From Hydractinia symbiolongicarpus (Eukaryota > Cnidaria > Hydrozoa > Anthoathecata > Hydractiniidae), in NCBI RefSeq assembly GCF_029227915.1, contig NC_079878.1, forward strand, positions 5,024,001 through 5,084,000: a stretch of DNA of 60,000 nucleotides, given 5' to 3'. Shown here piece by piece: positions 1-14,947 of the stretch (positions are counted from its first letter, which is position 1; each line of letters begins with the position of its first letter). A model generated the notes under the pieces. The model was not told where the DNA came from. It ran no database searches and worked only from the letters and a program-made list of their open reading frames with translations. Position numbers and translations under genes: made by a program.

Positions 1-140
1 TGAAGCCTCCAAATCTGAACCAATGAGAATTGTGAAGCCTCCAAATCTGAACCAATGAGAATTGTAAAGTCTCTAAATCTGAACCAATAAGATTTTTAAA
101 GCCTCCAAATCTGAACCAATGAAAATTGTGAAAATTGATC
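1..140 (-). repeat. 32-bp minisatellite, left edge, reverse orientation
   Basis: These are tandem copies of a 32-bp unit whose reverse complement reads cacaattctcattggttcag followed by atttggaggctt. The array continues off the left edge of the window. The same reverse-oriented block recurs at about 3926-4100, just before the second copine copy, so this stretch is probably the left flank of the first cassette. Confidence 0.9.
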
Positions 141-188
141 AAATCGTAACAAAATTTATTGTGATGTGACTTCTATATTGGAAAATAG

Positions 189-2748
<2,560 letters not shown>

Positions 2749-3735
2749 TAATTTACCTCAACTGTGACTTCATCTGGTTTTATAAACATTTAAATAATAT
2801 ATATTTATTTTGCATTCACCTTCTTACTTTGATTGGTTGATGAAGAAGTAACCATAAAAAAATTTTTTAGTTATGTCAATTCTGCGTAGTGTCAGCCAAA
2901 CTTTAAGCGAACAGCAACAAAGATTTTTTTTGAGTTAACTTTTGACAAAAGGAAAGGCTTATAAAAATACGAAAACTGCTAAATATATTAAAGATGCGTT
3001 TTATTTTTGACAATTTTTTGCATTCGGATTTTTTCACATACCATTTGATTTTTTTCAAACTCGACATTCTTAATTTTTACACCTGCTTTTTTGGTGACAT
3101 CTTAGGTATCAATTTGGTTTCTAATTTTTTTTATCATATCCATGCAAACAAATTGTATATATAATAATGAAATATATAGAAAATGATATTTCGATTGAAC
3201 CTACCTCATCATATATCAAAATGTTCGGAAACTTAGTCAAATAATAAGTCAATTGTCGATCAGTTTACCTGTCTTCAAATACGCAAATACGCAGCAGATA
3301 AATCTATCTTAGAACGGTTGCTGCATATTGAAAAATCGCGACAAGACGGGATAGAAAACGCAAATACCAACAGGCACACTTTAGATCAATTCAACAAAAC
3401 ATTTGTACAAGTTCTACTGGTCAAAATAACAAATGGCAATAAAATGATTAAGACAAATGCTTTGCTCAGATTCAGCATTTATCAGACAAGACATAGTCCA
3501 AAAATTCAATCTAACAGGAACAAGTCTTCCGTCGAAGCTATTAAACGTCAGTTTCCAAATGTATTAATTTAAAACTGTTATCATTCAGTATATCATTCAA
3601 CAGTCACCCTGAACATGTGATAGTTAAAAATGCATGGTTTGCGAAAGATCTAAACTTACTAAAAAGCAAAATTTCTTTCTACGAAATGAAGGCTAAATGG
3701 CCATGTTGACATTCTTGAACCAAGTAACGGAGACG
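2749..3735. other. Copine 3' flank within cassette, no gene
   Basis: AT-rich sequence with a small open frame (3318-3572) that has no recognisable domain. It is duplicated at 6710-7696 as part of the 3961-bp cassette. I see no gene here. Confidence 0.5.
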
Positions 3736-3925
3736 TCACAATTCTCATTGGTTCAGATTTAGAGACTTCACAATTCTCATTGGTTCAGATTCGGAGGCTT
3801 CACAATGTTCATTGGTTCAGATTTGGAGGCTTCACAATTCTCATTGGTTCAGATTTGGAGGCTTTAAAACTCTTATTAGTTCAGATTTAGAGACTTCACA
3901 ATTCTCATTGGTTAAGATTTGGAGA
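3736..3925 (+). repeat. 32-bp minisatellite, forward block after copine copy 1
   Basis: About six forward-oriented units with variants (ggaggctt, agagactt, ctcttattag). The same block follows copy 2 from about 7697 and there expands to about 1 kb. It ends where the reverse-oriented block begins, so the two form a large imperfect palindrome. Confidence 0.9.
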
Positions 3926-4110
3926 ATTGTGAAGTCTCCAAATCTGAACCAATGAGAATTGTGAAGCCTCCAAATCTGAACCAATGAGAATTGTGAAGCC
4001 TCCAAATCTGAACCAATGAGAATTGTAAAGTCTCTAAATCTGAACCAATAAGATTTTTAAAGCCTCCAAATCTGAACCAATGAAAATTGTGAAAATTGAT
4101 CAAATCGTAA
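3926..4110 (-). repeat. 32-bp minisatellite, reverse block before copine copy 2
   Basis: Reverse-oriented units. From 3962 they match the window start (position 1) base for base as far as I can read. The head-to-head switch from forward to reverse units is at about 3925-3935 and marks the junction between the two 3961-bp cassettes. Confidence 0.9.
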
Positions 4111-4149
4111 CAAAATTTATTGTGATGTGACTTCTATATTGGAAAATAG

Positions 4150-6709
<2,560 letters not shown>

Positions 6710-7696
6710 TAATTTACCTCAACTGTGACTTCATCTGGTTTTATAAACATTTAAATAATATATATTTATTTTGCATTCACCTTCTTACTTTGATTGGTTG
6801 ATGAAGAAGTAACCATAAAAAAATTTTTTAGTTATGTCAATTCTGCGTAGTGTCAGCCAAACTTTAAGCGAACAGCAACAAAGATTTTTTTTGAGTTAAC
6901 TTTTGACAAAAGGAAAGGCTTATAAAAATACGAAAACTGCTAAATATATTAAAGATGCGTTTTATTTTTGACAATTTTTTGCATTCGGATTTTTTCACAT
7001 ACCATTTGATTTTTTTCAAACTCGACATTCTTAATTTTTACACCTGCTTTTTTGGTGACATCTTAGGTATCAATTTGGTTTCTAATTTTTTTTATCATAT
7101 CCATGCAAACAAATTGTATATATAATAATGAAATATATAGAAAATGATATTTCGATTGAACCTACCTCATCATATATCAAAATGTTCGGAAACTTAGTCA
7201 AATAATAAGTCAATTGTCGATCAGTTTACCTGTCTTCAAATACGCAAATACGCAGCAGATAAATCTATCTTAGAACGGTTGCTGCATATTGAAAAATCGC
7301 GACAAGACGGGATAGAAAACGCAAATACCAACAGGCACACTTTAGATCAATTCAACAAAACATTTGTACAAGTTCTACTGGTCAAAATAACAAATGGCAA
7401 TAAAATGATTAAGACAAATGCTTTGCTCAGATTCAGCATTTATCAGACAAGACATAGTCCAAAAATTCAATCTAACAGGAACAAGTCTTCCGTCGAAGCT
7501 ATTAAACGTCAGTTTCCAAATGTATTAATTTAAAACTGTTATCATTCAGTATATCATTCAACAGTCACCCTGAACATGTGATAGTTAAAAATGCATGGTT
7601 TGCGAAAGATCTAAACTTACTAAAAAGCAAAATTTCTTTCTACGAAATGAAGGCTAAATGGCCATGTTGACATTCTTGAACCAAGTAACGGAGACG

Positions 7697-8712
7697 TCAC
7701 AATTCTCATTGGTTCAGATTTAGAGACTTCACAATTCTCATTGGTTCAGATTCGGAGGCTTCACAATGTTCATTGGTTCAGATTTGGAGGCTTCACAATT
7801 CTCATTGGTTCAGATTTGGAGGCTTTAAAACTCTTATTAGTTCAGATTTAGAGACTTCACAATTCTCATTGGTTCAGATTTGGAGGCTTTAAAAATCTTA
7901 TTGGTTCAGATTTAGAGACTTACAATTCTCATTGGTTCAAATTTGCAGGCTTCACAATTCTCATTGGTTCAGATTTGGAGACTTCACAATTCTCATTGGT
8001 TCAGATTTGGAGGCTTTAAAAATCTTATTGGTTCAGATTTAGAGACTTTACAATTCTCATTGGTTCAGATTTGGAGGCTTCACAATTCTCATTGGTTCAG
8101 ATTTGGAGGCTTCACAATTCTCATTGGTTCAGATTTGGAGACTTCACAATTCTCATTGGTTCAGATTTGGAGGCTTTAAAACTCTTATTGGTTCAGATTT
8201 AGAGACTTACAATTCTCATTGGTTCAAATTTGCAAGCTTCACAATTCTCATTGGTTCAGATTTGGAGACTTCACAATTTTCATTGGTTCAGATTTGGAGG
8301 CTTTAAAAATCTTATTGGTTCAGATTTAGAGACTTTACAATTCTCATTGGTTCTGATTTGGAGGCTTTAAAACTCTTATTGGTTCAGATTTAGAGACTTA
8401 CAATTCTCATTGGTTCAAATTTGCAAGCTTCACAATTCTCATTGGTTCAGATTTGGAGACTTCACAATTTTCATTGGTTCAGATTTGGAGGCTTTAAAAA
8501 TCTTATTGGTTCAGATTTAGAGACTTTACAATTCTCATTGGTTCAGATTTGGAGGCTTCACAATTCTCATTGGTTCAGATTTGGAGGCTTCACAATTCTC
8601 ATTGGTTCAGATTTGGAGACTTCACAATTCTCATGGGTTCAGATTTGGAGGCTTTAAAACTCTTATTGGTTCAGATTTAGAGACTTCACAATTCTCATTG
8701 GTTCAGATTTTC
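7697..8712 (+). repeat. 32-bp minisatellite, long forward array (~1 kb)
   Basis: About 32 units of a 32-bp repeat. Several unit types (gcttcacaattctcattgg, gactttacaattctc, gctttaaaaatcttattgg, aaatttgcaagctt) alternate in a higher-order pattern; blocks around 7900-8180, 8200-8370 and 8390-8660 repeat multi-unit combinations. Because 32 is not a multiple of 3, open frames of 32-residue period (SQFSLVQIWRLHNSHWFRFG) appear on the plus strand. These are a by-product, not genes. Confidence 0.95.
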
Positions 8713-8726
8713 CTTATTTACTTCTT

Positions 8727-10446
8727 CATCTTGACCATAAATCTGGAAAACCCCATTGCAGTAAAAACCATACTTGGATGGGTATTAATGGGTGGAAAAT
8801 CGAATACGATTACCTTGTCGTTAAATATAATTCGGGCAATCGAGTCTAATGGTATAAATTAAAGTTACGAAACAATGTGTGGACGAGAAACGTGCAACTG
8901 ACATATTGAATCGACAACTATAAAGAGAGGGAATAGATACAAAGTTGATCTCTTGTGGAAAACTGATAAACCGCACTCAAATAATCGACTGTTCGTAGTG
9001 TCACGTTTAAAATCGTTAGAAGTGAAATTCAAAAGGAATAATCATGGTGCCAGCAATCCAAATAAACCAGAAGTTAGGGTTGTTTTTATTGCTGCAGCAA
9101 AAAATGGAAATATTTCTTTAAACGATAATTAGTTAAAAGGATCTTTTAAATAGTCTTGTTGGCTTATTATTTCGTTTTAGAGAAGTACGATATGCTTTTA
9201 TGGCGGACATCGAGCAGATGTTTCACCAAGTGCAGGTACGACCAACTGAACAAGATACTCTTAGGTTTATTTGGAGAAATAATAATATTGGCAAAACAGA
9301 AGACTACACAATGATTGTCCATCTTTTTTGGGAAGGTAGATTCGCCCTGTTGTGCCAACTGGGCGATAAAGAAAATAGCCATTGACGAAAAGAAGAACTT
9401 TGACGACGACAAAGTCCTCAAACACTCAAACGAGATTTCTCCATAGACGATTTTCTGAACTCTCAACCGACTACTGCAAAAGCGATCTTCATAGCCACTC
9501 AAATCACACAGCTACTTAAAATAAGAAGTCTTCGACTTACAAAATGTCTATGAAACAACGGGAAATCATGAAAGCCTTTAGAGTTATCAAAGAAAATCGT
9601 CAACCTCGATTTTAATAATCTACCTATCAACAGAGCCGTGGATGCAATATGGGACACAGAAAATGACGTTTTACAAATCAAGTCGGTCTTGAAGGAGTTG
9701 CCTTCTACCAAGAGAGGGATCCTTAGCTTCGTGAGCTCAATATTTATCCTATCGGAATAGTAGTTCCTGCCATCCTGGAACCGAAGTTAATCGTGCAAAA
9801 ACTTTGGAAACGCAAAATTGACAGGGATGAAGATTTACCTAACGATCTTCTAACACTATGGAACAAATGAATTCAGATTCCGAGATGGTATGGATTTCAC
9901 GGAACAGAAGAACTGCGCCAAACGCTTTGATAACGATGTGCAGTTTGACGTTGTCAAACTGCACATCGTTATCAAAGCGTTTGGCGCAGTACCATATTTC
10001 AGAGCTGAAAACAAGAATAAAATTAATTGCAGTTTCGTTATGGGGAAGTCTCCTGTTCTACCAATGAGAGAAAATGGATTACCAAGATTAAAATTACAAG
10101 CAGCAGTTATAACTTCAGGGATGGAATTTTGTGATAATCAGCGAAATTAGGGATTCTATATACAAAATGAGATTTATCGTGTTAGTTCGTATATTGCGCA
10201 CAGAGTCAACGCAATACGTGGATACACACGAACTTTATGTCTGGTGTGCTAAACGTTGACAGCTCCAGATATATCGACTTTGGAAGTTTGACTACAGAAT
10301 CCTGTTGGATAAAAGGCTCAGAGTTCCTTCGAAGTCTGCGGAAAGATTGGCCAATGAAAACCGACGTTGAAGAAAATACAGTCAACATTGCTACGACACA
10401 AGTGGTTAGCGACAAAATCCGCCCGGTGATTAAAAAGAATCACTAA
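8727..10446 (+). pseudogene. BEL/Pao LTR-retrotransposon pol remnant
   Basis: Degraded Pao-type polyprotein read through several frames. In order: end of the protease region (ENPIAVKTILGWVL, about 8731); linker (LLWKTDKPHSNNRLF, SRLKSLEVKFKRNNH); start of reverse transcriptase (NPNKPEVRVVF, LNSLVGLLFRFREVRYAFMA, DIEQMFHQVQVRP, from about 9055 with ATG-like M at 9200); a catalytic YVDD-equivalent region reading FSIDDF near 9440; post-RT segments (TKRGILSFVSSIF, IVQKLWKRKIDRDEDLP); RNase H-like region (IVIKAFGAVPYFRAENKNK, CSFVMGKSPVLPM, LPRLKLQAAVI); and the pre-integrase region (ESCWIKGSEFLRSLRKDWP). Stops and frameshifts interrupt it many times, so it is inactive. No LTRs, gag or integrase core were recognised. 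Its left edge abuts the minisatellite. Confidence 0.85.
9912..9990. repeat. Perfect inverted repeat, 38-bp arms, 3-nt loop
   Basis: The left arm 9912-9949 (begins actgcgccaaacgctttgat) is the exact reverse complement of the right arm 9953-9990, separated by gtt. It lies inside the BEL/Pao RNase H region. The right arm carries the sense coding (FGAVPYF follows in frame), so the left arm looks like a secondary fold-back copy. Confidence 0.95.
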
Positions 10447-11960
10447 TCTTCATGGAGAATGTGATTCGTCATACAGCATGGGTTATTAAGCTTAAATCGA
10501 ATTAGTTAAAATGGAAATGAGGCTGTTTATTAAGAGAATCGTTCACAACCTTAACAGCATCCGATATCTGAGACAGCGAATAAAGAAGTTTGTCGGATTT
10601 CTCAATAGAGTCATACCCTAACGAATATAGATCCTTGAAGACGAACAGCGTTATGTCAAAAACTAGCCGCATCTTACCACTTCAGCCTTGCTTAGATCAG
10701 CAGTTAATTCGAGTTGGTGGATGAACTTCTGGAGCATGCGAAGTAAAAAAATTGTGTTGTTCCCGAAGCATCCAATAGCAGCACTGATAATCAAACACAT
10801 GCTATGATCTGGAAAAAATCCAACTCTAAATATTCTTTAATATCAATAAGATTGTGTTTATTGAAAGTGTGCTGATTAAATCTGTTTGAAGAGACGCTTC
10901 TTACTGAGGGTGGAGGAATGGAGCGGAAATACCGTGTTTCAGCGTTTTATACGCCGATTTTAATTAGAATTTTGCGTGTTCGTGTTTTGATCAGTTGCAA
11001 GAAAGAAGGCATAGTGAAAGGTTGTGAGGTTTGTCCGTAAAGTCTAAGTCTATATGTACTCAAGTCACAACAAAGAAAGCATCCATCGTCGGGATAACAG
11101 TGAATTATTCATCATTTTTATTATTATTTTGTTATTGTTTTAGCTTTAAACTCACGTCAAAGTTACAAGTTCTATTGAAAATTTTTTTTCTACCTTACCA
11201 CGCTCCTTGTTTTATTAACTGTATCGGTGGCTCTTTCAGTTTTTTGTGTGATAATGTTCTGTCCTGTTGAAGAATTAAGTCGGATAAAAAACAACGTTAA
11301 AAATTAAAAAAAGATAATTTTTAAAAAAAACTAATACATACAAAAGTATGTTATTTTCTTCACCTTTTACAGAAACCAAAAATTGTATACATAGAGTAAT
11401 TTATCTTTCATTTGATTATGTTGTATTCTGTTGAATAACAAGGTGAGACAAAACAACGTTAGAAAGATACGAAATTTGAAAAAATTATATAATTTCCTTC
11501 ATCCTTTGTAGAAAATAAAATTTTTATGTAGAGTTGATTTAAATGATCTCAGGTTTGACCAAAACTGCAAAAAGGCACTGCAAAAATGTCTTCCTTACGA
11601 CAATTTTTTTAAATTATGGTTTTATTAAAAGTTAAAATCTTCAACTACCCTTTTTTAAAAAGAAACGGTGAGCCGCCTTCTAATAAACACTGAACCAAGG
11701 ATTAAATTCTCACTGTGTTAGTTAACAAACCACGGCAAAAAGAAACAATTTTGTTGAATTTAACCTAGCTTTTTTCAATTGTTCTATCATTAATTCATGC
11801 TTTGAACTTTTTTTAAATTTCTTGGGAAAAATCAATTGCGCGCGTGGGATTATTTTACACATAACAAAAAACGATCAACCAATAATTTTGTTGCCTCTTT
11901 TATCGTGCCGCTTGCAAAGAAATTCTCGTGCAGCAGATGTATTGAAATATATCACTCATC
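10447..11960. other. Non-coding; includes a diverged ~150-bp duplication
   Basis: No gene recognised. Two diverged copies of one segment are visible at about 11266-11400 and 11436-11540: both have a gttgaa then aaaacaacgtta motif, an A-rich run, and a cttca..ctttt/ctttgtagaaa..aaa block. The open frame at 11031-11270 is low-complexity and has no domain. Confidence 0.4.
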
Positions 11961-12355
11961 CTTTAAGAAGCAATCCTGCCTCTTTCAATGAACGCCCCTT
12001 CTTTCCAATAAGCGCTATCCTTCTAATGAGCACCCTGTACTTTCAATAACACACTGTTCTTCCAGTTAACACCCAGTGATTTTAATAAGCGTCCTGTCCA
12101 ATACCCTTCCATTCCATACCACACCCTGTCCTTCCAATTGGTACCCTGTTCTTTCAACAAGTACACGTCCTTAAAATAGACAACCTGTCCTTCCAGTTAT
12201 CACTCTCTCCTTCCCATTAGCACCCTGTTCTCCTAATAAGCACCCATTTCGTCTTCTCCTGATAACACCCTGTCCTTTCAATACCCACCTTTTTTCAATA
12301 AGCATCTTGTTAATGTCCTTGTAAAAAGGACCCTTATAATCACCTTGTCCTTTTT
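11960..12355. repeat. Degenerate ~20-bp minisatellite (ccctgtccttccaataagca type)
   Basis: About 18 imperfect units built on caccctgtccttccaataag, with frequent substitutions and length changes. The best-preserved units lie near 12030-12070, 12120-12160 and 12215-12290. Confidence 0.75.
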
Positions 12356-13157
12356 AGTAAGTGGTTTTTGTAGCAAAAAACGGGATAAGAACAGATCTAA
12401 TTTTGCAATAATTTTGGCCTAAATCAGTATTTAGGTGTTATAAATCTGAATTTTTGTAAATCTACTGATTGCGTGTAAAATATTGTTCTCTAAAACACGA
12501 GTTGAAATACACGAGTTAGTGTAATCACTTTTTGCAAGTTGGTGCAATAATTCTTCACTTTACAATAAAAAACATAAAGAGCAGATGCAAGGTAATCATA
12601 TTAAGTGTTAGTTGATTTAGGTGCAAGTGGGTGAAGTGTGATTTTGAAAATCAAAAAGAAAACGTGAGTCTTCGTTTGGTGTTGCGTTCTTTAGTTATAC
12701 ACTTTCGTGTGTACTAATTTGTGGATTTATAATTTTTTGTGCATTTTAACAATATTCATTCTTTTTTGCTTTATTTTGAAGAAGATGCCAAGAGCCAGTC
12801 CTATAAGTTCCTAATGTACTGTTATCAAAGAGGGCCCTGCGACGGGATTCCTAGTGCTATTAAAACTGCGTCTATACGTAGAGAATTTCGTTAGTTTTTA
12901 TGTTAACACAAAGAATCACTGACGAAAGTGTTTTCTACCAATTTGTAATTTTTTTTTATAAATTTTAAATTGAAAACTGTGTTTTAAAAAACAACTCATA
13001 ACTCGTGGCCTAGGAAGGTAAAACTCGTCATTAATACTCAAAACGTGTAACAATTCCATTTTTTATTAATACAAGTTGATTTTCACTGCACGATTTATTT
13101 CGGTGTTACGGAAACACCAAATTGCGATCTACAAATTTAAAACAACTTTTTTTCCAG

Positions 13158-13312
13158 CTATCGAAAAACTTGCCAATGCGCATGCGTAGAACACAAAACT
13201 TGTTTCAAAACACGACCACCGGAGGAGATGTGATGAATAGAATTAGGCTTCAAGAAACTAGACATGAAAAACGTGATCAAGAGTTTGTTATGCGATCTAT
13301 TTTTTAAATAAA
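13158..13312 (+). CDS. Possible terminal exon of an unrecognised gene
   Basis: A polypyrimidine tract and AG (ctttttttccag) precede an open frame from 13158 to the stop TAA at 13305-13307. An AATAAA (13307-13312) overlaps the stop. The frame encodes a basic, Arg/Gln/Glu-rich segment (TQNLFQNTTTGGDVMNRI, QETRHEKRDQEF). The acceptor-stop-polyA arrangement suggests a last exon converging on the GPCR. No upstream exon could be linked and no family is recognised; it could also be chance or a repeat. Confidence 0.25.
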
Positions 13313-13450
13313 ACATGAATCTCTTATTTAGAGGTCTCCTTCAACTTTTCCGTTCCACAAACTTTTTTCATGAAATCATAACTAATTAGTAAACAGATTC
13401 GCTCATTTTTTTTTTCTAAAAATATTACATCTTGACAAATATTTAACACA

Positions 13451-14947
13451 TTAATTTTTATTACTTATTATTGACTTTATTAAAGGGTTATTTTCTTCTG
13501 AATTATGACTCGATGCTGTAAACTCACTGTCAGTTAAGCTGGTCTTCTTTAAAAAGCAGTTATTTGGGACATCGAGGTGCAAGGCGCCATCGTTCCCATC
13601 AAGAACAATGCTTTCCTGTGTTGTATTCAACACCACATCAGGGTATTCTGTGACAGGACTTAATATTTCTATGTGAGATCTGGGACTGTTAAATGAACAA
13701 GTACGTCTGCTTAACGAAGACATATCTAAATAGCTTTTGCGGTGATTTTTTGATTTTAGTTGATGTTCTAAATACAATATTCCAAGCATTCGTTTAATCC
13801 CATGTTTAAAATCTCGATGGAGTATACCATATATGAAGGGATTTAAAATACTGTTAATCACGGGAAGCATTTCACCAAATATTGTATAGATAACCAAACT
13901 GGTACTTTCCGTTACCTTTAATAGGTGCCCAAGTGTCACTAGAATAACGGGTAACCAACAAACTATGAATGTACCGTAAACAACAAGGACAACTTTCGTT
14001 GCGCGAAGTTCAAGTTTACGATTTGTAAAAAACTTTGCCTGTTGTGATCGGTTGTTGTTTCTGTCACTACCATGCGTGACGCGGCGACTGTCCATGGTTT
14101 TAGCATGCGACAAAGCGATGCGAAGTATTTTAGCATACACGACGAGCATGATCATACTCGGCAAAAAGAAGACCACAGAGTACTGCGTTATGTAGTACAT
14201 TTTTCTATGCTTTGGAAAACATTTATTTTCGTTGATAATTATATTGTCGAAATTGCCTGTTTCTGAGTTGTAGTTTATCATAATGCCCCAAATAGCTGAA
14301 GATATCCATATTAAAACGATCATAATTTTGGAGCGAGCTGGTGTAAGAATTTCTTTGTAATCATATGGTCTGGTTATAGCTAAATATCGATCAATCGTGA
14401 TCGCAAATAGGTTGGTAATGGAGGCCACAAAAAATGTGACGTCAGTTGTGAAGTACATCTTACAAACTTCGAGCGGAGCACAGAAATCGTGATTGTTGAG
14501 GGCGAAGTGGATTTTCACAGGGATAATGAAAATTACAGCCAGCAAGTCACTCAAAGCAAGCGATGTGACGAAGTAGTTGGTTACGCTTCTTCGCAACACA
14601 GCTGATTGACAAAATGTGACACACACTAGAATGTTACCTACAAGGCCAATAATTAACGCAACGATCCAAAACACAATGTAGGCGTTGTACCAGTCCTTGG
14701 TTTTACCGCCACATGATGGCGTTGCCGTGTAACAATCATCAACAGTGGTGTTTTTTTGAAATTCTTCCATGTAAAATTTTAAGACTAGTGACAAGTAGTC
14801 TTCGCCATCAATGTCAGTGCTAAGGTGTTGACGACAATTTTGCGTCGCATTGTAAAAATGATGAACATGAATTAAGTCTCGGCTATTTCGCAGAGCTTTT
14901 TCAACACAACACTCAAATGTCTTGTTATAAACAACTTGGAACGGCAT
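13451..14947 (-). CDS. Class A (rhodopsin-like) GPCR, amine-receptor-like
   Basis: An intact intronless 498-aa seven-TM receptor. The N-terminus (about 85 aa) has no obvious signal peptide but has sequons NKT (8), NAT (33) and NTT (66). TM1 has GN at 104-105; TM2 has LALSDLL (D134 = D2.50); C162 (3.25) pairs with C243 in ECL2; D169 falls at 3.32, the amine-contact position; DRY is 186-188; P263 is 5.50; CWLP is 330-333; NPFIY is 369-373, followed by helix 8. The C-tail of about 110 residues is Ser/Thr-rich. D3.32 suggests a biogenic-amine or related ligand, but position 7.43 is Val rather than Tyr, so the ligand is uncertain. The start at 14947 is the first Met of the frame. The intronless structure is common for invertebrate class A receptors. 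Apart from the possible exon at 13158-13312 (+), no neighbouring gene is near. Confidence 0.93.
   Translation of the reverse strand: MPFQVVYNKTFECCVEKALRNSRDLIHVHHFYNATQNCRQHLSTDIDGEDYLSLVLKFYMEEFQKNTTVDDCYTATPSCGGKTKDWYNAYIVFWIVALIIGLVGNILVCVTFCQSAVLRRSVTNYFVTSLALSDLLAVIFIIPVKIHFALNNHDFCAPLEVCKMYFTTDVTFFVASITNLFAITIDRYLAITRPYDYKEILTPARSKIMIVLIWISSAIWGIMINYNSETGNFDNIIINENKCFPKHRKMYYITQYSVVFFLPSMIMLVVYAKILRIALSHAKTMDSRRVTHGSDRNNNRSQQAKFFTNRKLELRATKVVLVVYGTFIVCWLPVILVTLGHLLKVTESTSLVIYTIFGEMLPVINSILNPFIYGILHRDFKHGIKRMLGILYLEHQLKSKNHRKSYLDMSSLSRRTCSFNSPRSHIEILSPVTEYPDVVLNTTQESIVLDGNDGALHLDVPNNCFLKKTSLTDSEFTASSHNSEENNPLIKSIISNKN

Noticed and set aside
7943-8862. Repetitive open frames (SQFSLVQIWRLHNSHWFRFG type) as a repeat protein
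   Set aside because: They are produced by the 32-bp minisatellite in several frames at once, with no start context or splice sites, and one runs straight into BEL/Pao sequence.
14072-14266. Plus-strand 64-codon ORF
   Set aside because: Antisense to the well-supported GPCR.
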